Source: Clostridia bacterium (GTDB taxonomy: Bacteria > Bacillota > Clostridia > Oscillospirales > CAG-272). Taken from it: a stretch of DNA of 64,000 nt. Below, piece by piece: positions 54,425 to 62,575 of this stretch. Location of the stretch: assembly GCA_017503105.1 (NCBI GenBank), contig JAFVTS010000011.1, positions 84,983-148,982 on the forward strand, written 5' to 3'. Within the stretch, counting starts at the first letter, position 1, and each line of letters opens with the position of its first letter. The translations under genes and the position numbers were made by a program. Under the pieces are notes generated by a model. The model had not been told where the DNA came from, did no database searches, and worked only from the letters and a program-made list of their open reading frames with translations.

Positions 54425-55513
54425 TTATTCCTTGATATAGGTTCCGACGGGCTTAAGTCTGTCGCAGTATTTATCAAGCTCCTTCAGCATCGCCGTACCT
54501 TCGTCGGTGTAAATGTTTCCCTCAGCCTCCACGTAGAAGTAGTACTGCCAAAGCAGCTCCTTCATCGGACGGCTTCTGAGAGTTCTCATATTGAATCCGT
54601 GCTTACCTATGATGTCAATGGCGCGCGCCAACGCTCCCGCCTCGTTTCTGACGGTGAAGAGCAGTATCGTGTGTACACCCATTTCGTTTCTCTTGTGCTC
54701 GTGGAGAGAGCGGGAGAATACGGCAAAGCGCGTCGTGTTTATTTTGCTTTCGTTTATGTTGTGGTCTATTACCCGAAGTCCGAAGATCTCCGCCGCCTCA
54801 GCACTTGCGATAGCGGCTACTGTCTTATCGTTCTTTTCGGCAACGTACTTTGCGGCAAGCGCCGTGTTTGCGTACTCGTGCTGAACGTATCCTCTCTCGT
54901 GTAGATACCCTGCGCACTGACCGAGTGCCTGGGGATGGCTCACGACCTCCTTTATAGTGTCGAGCGTCGCGCCCTCGGGAGCGATAAGGTCGTGGCTGAT
55001 TGCAAGCTCGGTTATTCCGTTTACATAAAGCGAGCCCGAGAACATAAGGTCCGTGACCTGTCCTACGTCACCGTTGTAGCTGTTTTCTATCGGCAAAACG
55101 GCAACGTCGCACTCGCCCGACTCGACCGCTCTGTAAGCACCGAGGAAGTCGTTGTACGCGATCTTTCTCGCGGTGGGGTAGAGCTTGTTCGTCGCGATAT
55201 GAGCGAAGGCGCCCTCCGTGCCGCTGTAAGCGACCTTCATTCCGCAGAGCAGCTTGTCCTGATACGCTCTTGAGACTGCCATATTGTTTTGAAGGAAGTT
55301 GACGTAATAAGCTCTTATCTCCTCGTCCTCAACCTTTGCCGCGTTGCGTCTTATTACCTCTTCCTCGCGCTGGGGGTCGAAGATCTTCATTCCGTGCTCG
55401 CGCTTGAACGCAGCGACCATTTCAGCCGCGCGCATACGCTTTACGAAAAGCTCTGCCATCTCGGTGTCGACTTCGTTTATGATCTTCCTGGCCTCTTCAA
55501 GTAAATTAGACAT
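54425..55513 (-). CDS. pheA: Chorismate mutase / prephenate dehydratase
   Basis: The start at 55513 (M-S-N-L-L-E-E) follows AAGGAAG. The upstream frame overlaps the previous gene. Of 362 residues, 1-90 are an AroQ-type chorismate mutase (A-R-K-I-I-N-E-V-D, F-D-P-Q-R-E-E-E-V). From about 100 comes prephenate dehydratase (V-A-Y-S-G-T-E-G-A-F, N-T-T-R-F). The last part is an ACT domain (E-A-G-A-L-A-R-A, R-S-R-P) for Phe feedback. It makes phenylpyruvate from chorismate. Confidence 0.95.
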   Translation of the reverse strand: MSNLLEEARKIINEVDTEMAELFVKRMRAAEMVAAFKREHGMKIFDPQREEEVIRRNAAKVEDEEIRAYYVNFLQNNMAVSRAYQDKLLCGMKVAYSGTEGAFAHIATNKLYPTARKIAYNDFLGAYRAVESGECDVAVLPIENSYNGDVGQVTDLMFSGSLYVNGITELAISHDLIAPEGATLDTIKEVVSHPQALGQCAGYLHERGYVQHEYANTALAAKYVAEKNDKTVAAIASAEAAEIFGLRVIDHNINESKINTTRFAVFSRSLHEHKRNEMGVHTILLFTVRNEAGALARAIDIIGKHGFNMRTLRSRPMKELLWQYYFYVEAEGNIYTDEGTAMLKELDKYCDRLKPVGTYIKE

Positions 55514-55544
55514 CTGAAATTTCTTCCTTAATATTATATAAGAA

Positions 55545-56729
55545 TTATTTATAAGACTCGGCAAGAGCCAAGAACGCGGGAAGAGCTCTTTCTATTTGCT
55601 CGGTCTTAACGCAGTAAGCTATCCTGACGAATCCCGCGCATCCGAAGGAGTCGCTCGGGACGAGAAGAAGGTCGAACTTCTTCGCTCTTTCGCAAAAGGC
55701 GTTAGCATCGGGCTCAAGCGCCTTGACGAAGAGGTAGAACGCGCCGTCGGGCTTTACTACCGTATAGCCGTACTTCGTAAGCTCGGAAAGAAGAAGGCGT
55801 CTGTTCGTGTCGTAGACCGCAATGTCGGACGTCTTGCCGAGCACCGCGGGCAGGAGCTTTTGAAGCATACTCGGTGCGCAAACGAAGCCGAGCGCACGGC
55901 CCGCTCCGCAGATCGCCTGATAAGTTGCGGTGAAATCCTTCATTCTCGGGCAAACGAGAACGTAGCCTATCCTCTCACCGGGCAGGGAGAGGGATTTGCT
56001 GTAAGAGTAGCAAACGAGGGTGTCGTCATAATAATTAGTAAGGTAGGGAACCTTCACACCGTCAAACACAAGCTCGCGGTAAGGCTCGTCGGCGATGAGA
56101 AAGATGGTCTTGCCGTATTCCTCTTCCTTCCTTTTAAGAAGAGCGGTAAGAGCCTTGATGCTCTCTTCGGTAAAGACCGCGCCCGTCGGGTTGTTCGGTG
56201 AGTTTATAATAATTGCCGCCGTTTTTTCGTTTATCGCTGCCTCTATCGCAGGAATATCGGGCTGGAAGGTTTCCGTGTCGCAAAGCACCTCGCGCACTGC
56301 GGCTCCCGTTCTTTCTATAAATACTTTATACTCTGGGAAGTAAGGAGCGAGAACTATTACCTCCTCACCCGCGGACGCAACCGCTGTCAGCGAGCAAGTG
56401 AGTGCCGCCGCCGCACCGACCGTCATATAAAGGCAGTCAGCGTTGACGCCCGCGCCTTGCGTTTCGTTGATGTAATCCGCGATAGCGGCTCTCACGGACG
56501 CGTCGCCCTGAGCCGACGTGTAGCCGTGAAGAAGGACGGAGTCTTCTTCCTTCAAAAGCTTTACCAAGCTTTCGTTTACTTCCTTCGGTGCGGGAACGCT
56601 CGGATTTCCGAGCGAGAAGTCGTAGACGTTATCCTCGCCAACCTCCGCCTTTCTTTTCTTACCGTACTCAAAGAGCTCTCTTATAACGGATCTTTTTGCT
56701 CCGAGCTCTCTCATTTTTTCGTTGATCAT
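55545..56729 (-). CDS. PLP aminotransferase, probably aromatic amino acid transaminase
   Basis: The ATG at 56729 has GGAGG nine bases upstream. The ATG at 56774 lacks a site. The 394-residue class I aminotransferase shows S-L-G-N-P-S-V-P-A-P, I-I-N-S-P-N-N-P-T-G, A-D-E-P-Y-R and the PLP lysine in S-Y-S-K-S-L-S-L-P-G-E-R. As first gene of the Phe/Tyr operon it most likely transaminates phenylpyruvate and 4-hydroxyphenylpyruvate to Phe and Tyr. An aspartate transaminase cannot be excluded from sequence. Confidence 0.85.
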   Translation of the reverse strand: MINEKMRELGAKRSVIRELFEYGKKRKAEVGEDNVYDFSLGNPSVPAPKEVNESLVKLLKEEDSVLLHGYTSAQGDASVRAAIADYINETQGAGVNADCLYMTVGAAAALTCSLTAVASAGEEVIVLAPYFPEYKVFIERTGAAVREVLCDTETFQPDIPAIEAAINEKTAAIIINSPNNPTGAVFTEESIKALTALLKRKEEEYGKTIFLIADEPYRELVFDGVKVPYLTNYYDDTLVCYSYSKSLSLPGERIGYVLVCPRMKDFTATYQAICGAGRALGFVCAPSMLQKLLPAVLGKTSDIAVYDTNRRLLLSELTKYGYTVVKPDGAFYLFVKALEPDANAFCERAKKFDLLLVPSDSFGCAGFVRIAYCVKTEQIERALPAFLALAESYK

Positions 56730-56814
56730 TTTCCGAATCCTCCGTTTTGTAGTCTTTGTAATCGCTGTTAACAACCGATGTGATAAAACGCAAAGCAGGT
56801 TGAGCCATCAATTA

Positions 56815-56831
56815 AGTTAACGGTGTTAACT
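56815..56831. promoter_or_regulatory. GTTAAC palindrome, likely operator of the aromatic operon
   Basis: AGTTAAC-GGT-GTTAACT is a perfect 7+3+7 inverted repeat lying just past the -10 box of the minus-strand promoter. A further GTTAAC (56767-56772) lies between it and the aminotransferase gene. A third, with a degenerate partner, overlaps the divergent TetR gene's start region (56950-56964). Confidence 0.6.
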
Positions 56832-56840
56832 GATAATTAT

Positions 56841-56868
56841 ATTATAATCATTTTTGCTTAAAAGTCAA
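56841..56868 (-). promoter_or_regulatory. Promoter of the Phe/Tyr biosynthesis operon
   Basis: On the minus strand TTGACT (56868-56863) and TATAAT (56846-56841) are 16 bases apart. The transcript would start inside or at the edge of the GTTAAC palindrome. No T-box or leader peptide was seen in the remaining 100-base leader. Confidence 0.75.
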
Positions 56869-56916
56869 TACTTTTTACTACATTTTCGAAGAAAAAATAT
56901 TTTTTTAAAATAATAC

Positions 56917-56945
56917 TTGCTTTTTTGAGGATAATATGGTAGAAT
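56917..56945 (+). promoter_or_regulatory. Promoter of the TetR gene with a partial operator
   Basis: TTGCTT (56917-56922) and an extended -10 TGGTAGAAT (TAGAAT 56940-56945) are 17 bases apart. AGTAAC-AAT-GTTAAC (56949-56963) follows directly, an imperfect version of the GTTAAC palindrome on the divergent side. Confidence 0.6.
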
Positions 56946-56988
56946 TATAGTAACAATGTTAACATCATTTACATAAGGATATGAAGAA

Positions 56989-57546
56989 ATGAAAAATATT
57001 TATTCCGACGAGGGGGTCCGCACCCGTCTTATTCTCGCGGCGCTTGACGAGCTTTCGTATCACGGCACGGCGGATTTTTCCTTGCGCAGGGTCGCGATAT
57101 CCGCGCAGGTGTCGTGCGCCGCACCTTACAGGCACTTTAAAAGCAAGGAGGATCTCATAGTCGAAACGGCAAGGTATATCACCTCGAAGTGGTCGCTTCT
57201 TGCAAGTGAAATATGTGCCGTGAGGGGCTCAGGGTCGCGCGAGCTTCTTTCCGAGCTTGCCACGGCGGCGGTAAAATTCTGGGTCGCAAACGGAAATTTC
57301 CGCTCGCTTCTTATGCCTGCGGCAGGCTCGCCTCTTGCCGAGGAGATGCGCGCCTTCGACACGCCGATAACCGAAGCGGCGGACGCGTACCTTAAAGCGC
57401 GGGGAAAGGCGTCGGAGGATGCGGATATCTTCAAACGCAGAATACTTGCCGTGATATACGGCACGGTCCTTCTTGCCTCGACGGGAAAGCTTGATCCCGC
57501 ACAGGCGGCAAGCACGGTTAAAAGCGAAATTTTAATGATTATTTAA
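56989..57546 (+). CDS. TetR-family transcriptional regulator
   Basis: The 185-residue product has the N-terminal TetR helix-turn-helix (L-R-R-V-A-I-S-A-Q-V-S-C-A-A-P-Y-R-H-F-K-S-K-E-D-L). A helical ligand-binding domain follows. It is divergent from the aromatic operon, and GTTAAC inverted repeats lie by both promoters. It therefore probably represses itself and the operon. A repressor of the TetR class controlling aromatic amino acid synthesis would be unusual. The ligand cannot be guessed. Confidence 0.85.
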   Translation: MKNIYSDEGVRTRLILAALDELSYHGTADFSLRRVAISAQVSCAAPYRHFKSKEDLIVETARYITSKWSLLASEICAVRGSGSRELLSELATAAVKFWVANGNFRSLLMPAAGSPLAEEMRAFDTPITEAADAYLKARGKASEDADIFKRRILAVIYGTVLLASTGKLDPAQAASTVKSEILMII

Positions 57547-57573
57547 ATTTTTCTTAAACTTTAAATTTTTTTG

Positions 57574-57602
57574 TTGATTTTGGACGAAAAAAGTGATATA
57601 CT
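57574..57602 (+). promoter_or_regulatory. Promoter of the mscS-type channel gene
   Basis: TTGATT (57574-57579) and an extended -10 TGATATACT (TATACT 57597-57602) are 17 bases apart. An inverted repeat CTTTTTTTGGC...GCCGAAAAAAG (57601-57626) overlaps the start of transcription. Confidence 0.7.
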
Positions 57603-57648
57603 TTTTTTGGCTTAGGCCGAAAAAAGAAAAAAGAAAGGAAAAATTATT

Positions 57649-58461
57649 ATGGATTGGGAAGCATTGCTTCAAACCATTCTCGGTTGGGTCACCAACGTGG
57701 GAATAAAAATAGTCATTGCGCTCCTTCTTTGGTTGATAAGCTTTAAGATTATCAACAAGGTCGCAAGAAAGATTGAAAAGAAGGGAGACGGTGAAAAGCA
57801 CGATAAGACCATTATGAAGGTTCTTTCGTACATCTTTAAGATCGGCGCAAAGGTGATAGTTGTCGTTTGTCTTGTAGGTTACGTTGGAATCGACACGTCG
57901 GGCTTTATGGCGCTCTTCGTTTCTGCGGGAGCCGCTATCGGTCTTGCGTTGAACGGCGCTCTCGGAAACCTTGCGGGCGGCATACTTATTATCGTTACGA
58001 AGCCCTTCCGCATAGACGATTTTATCGAGGCACAGGGTGTTTCGGGTACTGTTGAGGATATTCACATAAACACGACGAAGGTCCGTACCCCCGATAATAA
58101 AATCGTATATCTTCCGAACGGAGCTCTCTCCACGGGCAACATTATCAATTATTCCGAAAAGGATACCCGTCGAGTAGACGTCAAGTTTACCGTTGATTAT
58201 TCCACCGATTGCGAAAAAGCTATTGCCGTTATCAACGAGGTCATCGGAAGATGCGATCTCGTTCTTACCGATCCTGAGGCTTTTTGCAAGGTCACGGGTT
58301 ACGAGGACAGCGCTATCGCTATCACAACGAGAGTGTGGGTGAAGAGCGAGGATTATTGGACGGTTAATTTCTACCTTGTCGAAGAGATAAAGAAAGCGTT
58401 CGATAAAAACGGCATCACTATCCCCTATAATCAGCTCGACGTTCACATCAAGAACGCTTAA
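57649..58461 (+). CDS. Small-conductance mechanosensitive channel (MscS family)
   Basis: This is a 270-residue protein with three membrane helices. The pore helix shows the Gly/Ala pattern G-A-A-I-G-L-A-L-N-G-A-L-G-N-L-A-G-G. P-F-R-I-D-D-F-I and V-E-D-I-H-I-N-T-T-K-V-R-T-P-D follow, the beta domain of MscS. It opens under osmotic down-shock to release solutes. An AAAGGA site precedes the ATG, and it is monocistronic. Confidence 0.93.
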   Translation: MDWEALLQTILGWVTNVGIKIVIALLLWLISFKIINKVARKIEKKGDGEKHDKTIMKVLSYIFKIGAKVIVVVCLVGYVGIDTSGFMALFVSAGAAIGLALNGALGNLAGGILIIVTKPFRIDDFIEAQGVSGTVEDIHINTTKVRTPDNKIVYLPNGALSTGNIINYSEKDTRRVDVKFTVDYSTDCEKAIAVINEVIGRCDLVLTDPEAFCKVTGYEDSAIAITTRVWVKSEDYWTVNFYLVEEIKKAFDKNGITIPYNQLDVHIKNA

Positions 58462-58477
58462 ATCCTATTTTAAATCG

Positions 58478-58517
58478 AAAGGAAGCATACCCGTCAAAAG
58501 GGCACGCTTCCTTTTTT
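58478..58517. terminator. Bidirectional terminator between mscS and the mgl operon
   Basis: The stem AAAGGAAGC/GCTTCCTTT (58478-58514) is followed by TTTT on the plus strand, with a TTTCGATTT tail on the minus strand. Confidence 0.75.
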
Positions 58518-58535
58518 ATTTCTAAAAGGACCGCA

Positions 58536-59690
58536 TCATCTCTTCGCGACGTACTTGCGCATATCGAGCGCACAAGCAAGAAGAATTATAAGTCCTTTGA
58601 TAATATACAGCATATTCTGATCGACGGAGAGGAAATTCAGCCCGACGAAGATTATCTGAAGCAAGAGGACGCCTATTACTATTCCGCCTATCTTTCCCGT
58701 TCCGCCGACGAAGGAAACTCCGCCGATGACGCACGCCGCGATAGCGTCACTCTCGTAATTCTGTCCCGTGTACGATGCGATGGACGCAATTCTCGCGCCT
58801 TCGATGAATCCCGTGATGCCGTACATTATTCCCGCAAGCATAAAGACGAGAACTATCGTTCTGAAAACGTTGACGCCCGAAACTCTTGCCGCCTCCTCGT
58901 TGGCACCTACGGCAAACATATTCTTGCCGAAGGCGGTCTTGTTCCATATCACCCACATTATCGCGGTTATTATGACGGAATAAAGAACGTACATCGGCAC
59001 CGCTATTCCGAAAACGGTGAAGAGCGGGGCAGTAACGAAGGAGAGGTAGGAGTCATCAAGCCCCGAGAGCGTCTGACCGCCGTTGTCGCCTATCTGTAAA
59101 TACAGAAGTATCACACCGAAGAGTATAAGCTGAGTCGAGAGAGTTACTATGAACGGATGGAGCTTGAAGCGCGCGACGAAGAATCCGTTAACGGCTCCGA
59201 TGAGCGCTCCGACCGCCATCACCGCGAGGATAACGAGAGGGATGGGGATAGGTGGCAATTCGGGAAACATCTTGTTAAGATAATTCGGCATTTGTAATAG
59301 CGACGCCGCGATACAAGCCGTAAGACCTACGGCGCGTCCTGCCGAAATATCCGTTCCCGTAAGGACTATCGCGCCCCCTATTCCGAGGGCTATGGGCAGC
59401 TTTGCCGCCGTCAGAGAAATTATATTTATCAGTGAAGCGGGGGAGAGAAAGCGCGGCCGCATTGCGGCGATCGCTATTATGGCGCCGATTATCAGAATGT
59501 ACATCGCGTTGTTCAAAAGAAATTCCGCAAGCATACTCCGCTTGTCGTGCGGAGGCTTTGCCATAAAATCCCCGTATTTTCGCTTTACCGACGCGCCTTT
59601 TTCGGAAAGGCGATTTTTTATTTTTACGAAAATGCCGTCGTTCATAAGTCTCTCGCTCGGCACTCCGTTATCTTTTTTCTTATCTTCCAA
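58536..59690 (-). CDS. mglC: Galactose/ribose-type ABC permease
   Basis: This 384-residue membrane protein has about ten helices. The MglC/RbsC-type motif G-T-D-I-S-A-G-R-A-V-G-L lies near residue 112 and the coupling region G-A-N-E-E-A-A-R-V-S-G-V-N-V later. It also has a long cytoplasmic N-terminal extension of about 60 residues (K-K-K-D-N-G onward), longer than in E. coli. It is the last gene of mglBAC. Confidence 0.93.
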   Translation of the reverse strand: MEDKKKDNGVPSERLMNDGIFVKIKNRLSEKGASVKRKYGDFMAKPPHDKRSMLAEFLLNNAMYILIIGAIIAIAAMRPRFLSPASLINIISLTAAKLPIALGIGGAIVLTGTDISAGRAVGLTACIAASLLQMPNYLNKMFPELPPIPIPLVILAVMAVGALIGAVNGFFVARFKLHPFIVTLSTQLILFGVILLYLQIGDNGGQTLSGLDDSYLSFVTAPLFTVFGIAVPMYVLYSVIITAIMWVIWNKTAFGKNMFAVGANEEAARVSGVNVFRTIVLVFMLAGIMYGITGFIEGARIASIASYTGQNYESDAIAACVIGGVSFVGGTGKIGGIVIGVLLLQIIFVGLNFLSVDQNMLYIIKGLIILLACALDMRKYVAKR

Positions 59691-59705
59691 ATCTAATCCC
59701 GCCTT

Positions 59706-61208
59706 TCAGACGTATTTTGCGGCAAGCGCCATTATCTTTTCCTGATCGGCGGAAGCCGTTTCAAGTATTCCCGCGGCTCTGCCTCCGCTCATTACGAGTA
59801 TCCTGTCGGAAATGCCGAACAGCTCCTCCATCTCCGAGCTCACCGCTATGATGCTTTTTCCCGCCGCGCGCAGCTCCTCAAGCAGCTCGTATATCTCGTA
59901 TTTCGCGCCGACGTCAATGCCTCTTGTCGGCTCGTCAAGCAAAAGTATCTCAGGCTCGGTCAAAAGCCAACGCCCGAGAATTACCTTTTGCTGATTTCCG
60001 CCCGAAAGAGCTCTTATCTTAGTTTTTTGAGAGGGAGTCTTGACGCGCATTTTCCTTATACTTTCCTCGGTGTCACGGCGCATTCCCGACTCGTTAAGAA
60101 GAAATCTCCGACTGTATTTTTTCAGGCTTGATACCGTAGTGTTCTCCTTGATATCAAGTATACCGAAGATGCCGTTTGCCCGTCTTTCCTCGGTGAGCAG
60201 AGCAAAGCCCGATCTGATAGATTCGCGCGGCGTTCTGTTAGAAACGGCCTTGCCGTCAAGGATTATCTCGCCCGAAGCTCTTCCCGAAAGACCGAAGATC
60301 GTTTCAAGAAGCTCGGTGCGCCCCGAGCCGTCAAGTCCCGCAACGCCGAGTATCTCGCCTTCCTTCAGCGTGAATGACACGTCCTTGGGAACGCCTCCGA
60401 TTCCCGAAAGGCTCTTTATCTCAAGCTTTGCGCCGCTCGGCTGCCTCCGCTTTTTCGGAAAACGTCCGCCGAGCTCGCGCCCGACCATCAGCTTGATTAT
60501 CTCGTCGGTGCTCAGCTCCGACGCCGCCCTCGTGGCTATATGCTTGCCGTCGCGCATCACCGTCACCTCGTCGGATATGCGAAGTATCTCCGCCATCTTG
60601 TGCGAGATGTATATTATGCCGCAACCGCGCCTCTTCAGCATCTCTATTATCTCAAAAAGCTTTTCCGCTTCCTCTGCCGTAAGGGAAGATGTGGGCTCGT
60701 CGAACACCACTATCTTAGCTCCGTACGACACTGCCTTCGCTATCTCCACCATCTGCCTTTTTGAAACCGAAAGCTCGCTCATCTTTGTGTCTGCCTTGAT
60801 TTTTATGCCGAGTTCGTCAAAAAGCTCTTCGGTCAGCCGCCTTATTTTTTTCTCGCTCGTCAAAGGAACGAAGCGCCCGACCGACGGAAATCTTCCAAGC
60901 CAAAGATTGTCCCCGACGGAGAGCTTCAAGGCTTGGTTGAGCTCCTGATGCACCATTGCCACGCCGCCGTCAAGCGCCTCGCGCGAGTTCTTGAAGCTCA
61001 CCTCGCGACCGTCTAAGAGTATGCGCCCCGCATCCTTTTCATATACTCCGAAAAGGCATTTCATAAGCGTGCTTTTGCCCGCTCCGTTCTCACCCATCAG
61101 GGCGTGGACCGTCCCCGCCTTGACCGTGAGCTTTGCGCCGTCAAGCGCCTTCACACCGGGAAAGCTCTTGCATATTCCTTCCATTCTTAAAAGCTCCACG
61201 CCCGTCAC
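59706..61208 (-). CDS. mglA: Galactose/ribose-type ABC ATPase with two nucleotide-binding domains
   Basis: The 500-residue product has two ABC domains. The first has a full Walker A (G-E-N-G-A-G-K-S-T-L-M-K). The second has G-L-D-G-S-G-R-T-E-L-L, the degenerate form usual for MglA/RbsA, and L-S-G-G-N-Q-Q-K-V-I-L-G-R-W. The GTG at 61208 gives the family's usual N-terminus. An ATG at 61184 with GGAG eight bases upstream is an alternative. It energises MglC. Confidence 0.93.
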   Translation of the reverse strand: MTGVELLRMEGICKSFPGVKALDGAKLTVKAGTVHALMGENGAGKSTLMKCLFGVYEKDAGRILLDGREVSFKNSREALDGGVAMVHQELNQALKLSVGDNLWLGRFPSVGRFVPLTSEKKIRRLTEELFDELGIKIKADTKMSELSVSKRQMVEIAKAVSYGAKIVVFDEPTSSLTAEEAEKLFEIIEMLKRRGCGIIYISHKMAEILRISDEVTVMRDGKHIATRAASELSTDEIIKLMVGRELGGRFPKKRRQPSGAKLEIKSLSGIGGVPKDVSFTLKEGEILGVAGLDGSGRTELLETIFGLSGRASGEIILDGKAVSNRTPRESIRSGFALLTEERRANGIFGILDIKENTTVSSLKKYSRRFLLNESGMRRDTEESIRKMRVKTPSQKTKIRALSGGNQQKVILGRWLLTEPEILLLDEPTRGIDVGAKYEIYELLEELRAAGKSIIAVSSEMEELFGISDRILVMSGGRAAGILETASADQEKIMALAAKYV

Positions 61209-61217
61209 CCCGTCTTG

Positions 61218-62288
61218 TTATTCGCCTTTCTTGTAAACGGAGTAGGGGATATTCACCCTTCTTTCCGACGCGGCAAGCTCGCTGCTTATTCCGTCAAGCG
61301 CGCCCTTTCCCGCTAAGAAATTCGACGCTATCTGTGATATGGTCTTTGCCATTCCCGCAGCGTCCTGCTTTACCGTTCCCGTCATAGCTCCCGAGGCTAT
61401 CTTGCTCTTTGCCGCCTCCGTCGCGTCAATACCGAAAACGGGGATATAACGCTTTCCGCTCTTGTTGTAGCCCGCCTCTTCGAGCGCGGCAAGAGCGCCG
61501 AGCGCCATCTCGTCGTTGTTCGCTATTACGAGCTCCACCATATTTCCTCCCGCCTCGCTGTATCCCGAGAGTATGGTCTTCATATAATTGTTAGCCGCCG
61601 CGTTTGACCAGTTTCCGTCCTGATCGACAAGATACCCCGAGGAGTTTGCCTTGTCGTAGAATGAAAGCTTTTGCTTGCCCGCCGCCGTCAGTATCTTGTT
61701 CGCCTCCTCTACGGCGTACTTCGTCCGCGCCTCCGCCTCAAGATTTCCTTGCTGACCCTTGAACATAACGTAGCTTATCTTGCCGTCGCCGTTTATATCA
61801 AATGAAGAATACGCCGAGCTAAGGTGCTTACCGATGAGCTCACCCTGAAGTCTGCCCGCCTCCTCGTAGTCCGTGCCGACGAAGACGCACTTGTCGTAGC
61901 TTGAAAGCACCGCGTCACTTACCGAACGGTTGAAAAATATTACGGGAATACCCGCCGCCTTCGCCTTGGAAACTATCGTTTTCGCCGCGTCGTCGGAGCC
62001 CGTGTCGACCACGTTTACGATAAGAAGCCTCGAGCCCTTCGTTATAGCCGTGTCGACCTGCTCGGTCTGCGTTGCCTGGTTGCTGCCTCCGTCATAGTTG
62101 TGGAAGTTCACTCCCGCCGCGCTCAAAAACTTGTCCATCTCGCCTCTGACGCTCGAGATGTACGCGTCACTGTACGTGTAGTAAAATACCGAAACCTCGC
62201 CGTCCTCCATACATCCGCAGGAGCTGAACGTGCCGCCAACCCCAAGAATTAAAACCAAACTCAAAATAAGTGCCAAAAAACGTTTCAT
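61218..62288 (-). CDS. mglB: Galactose/glucose-binding lipoprotein
   Basis: The ATG at 62288 (GGAGAG upstream) gives 356 residues. A lipoprotein signal ends in T-F-S-S-C-G. The mature protein is a type I periplasmic-binding fold with the Ca2+-binding loop D-I-N-G-D-G-K-I-S-Y and E-A-E-A-R of galactose-binding MglB. V-F-G-I-D-A-T-E-A-A is the hinge sugar-contact segment. It delivers galactose, glucose or methyl-galactoside to MglAC. Confidence 0.92.
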   Translation of the reverse strand: MKRFLALILSLVLILGVGGTFSSCGCMEDGEVSVFYYTYSDAYISSVRGEMDKFLSAAGVNFHNYDGGSNQATQTEQVDTAITKGSRLLIVNVVDTGSDDAAKTIVSKAKAAGIPVIFFNRSVSDAVLSSYDKCVFVGTDYEEAGRLQGELIGKHLSSAYSSFDINGDGKISYVMFKGQQGNLEAEARTKYAVEEANKILTAAGKQKLSFYDKANSSGYLVDQDGNWSNAAANNYMKTILSGYSEAGGNMVELVIANNDEMALGALAALEEAGYNKSGKRYIPVFGIDATEAAKSKIASGAMTGTVKQDAAGMAKTISQIASNFLAGKGALDGISSELAASERRVNIPYSVYKKGE

Positions 62289-62350
62289 AAATCTCTCCAA
62301 TCTGTGCGGCAAAAACCGCTGTATCCTTCATTTTACCCGAAAAAATTGGA

Positions 62351-62356
62351 AGTATA
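62351..62356 (-). promoter_or_regulatory. Extended -10 promoter of mglBAC
   Basis: The minus strand shows TTGGTATACT (TATACT 62356-62351) with TG one base before the -10. A TTGCAT 19 bases upstream is a poor -35, so activation may be needed. The divergent gap 62289-62575 holds no gene. Confidence 0.5.
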
Positions 62357-62455
62357 CCAAGCCTTTGCGATAAAAATGCAAATTGTTGTTCGGTTAAAAC
62401 GTGCAGTTCTTTAAAATCTTTTTTTTATAAAATTTAATAAAATTGTTAAAAACTC

Positions 62456-62484
62456 TTGAAATTTTTTCGATGGGAGAGTATAAT
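62456..62484 (+). promoter_or_regulatory. Promoter of the CxxC-repeat lipoprotein gene
   Basis: TTGAAA (62456-62461) and TATAAT (62479-62484) are 17 bases apart. An AAAGGAAA site precedes the ATG at 62576. Confidence 0.75.
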
Positions 62485-62575
62485 GTTTTTATCATAGAAA
62501 ATATCAAAAACCGAACGTGCGACGTTGATAATTTACGACTGTGAAAAAATTGAAAGGATAAGAAAGGAAAAGATT

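Noticed and set aside
56730-56840. Possible T-box or attenuator before the Phe/Tyr operon
   Set aside because: The leader is only about 100 bases, without the T-box motif TGGN'CCGCG-type sequence, a terminator hairpin or a Phe/Tyr-rich leader peptide.
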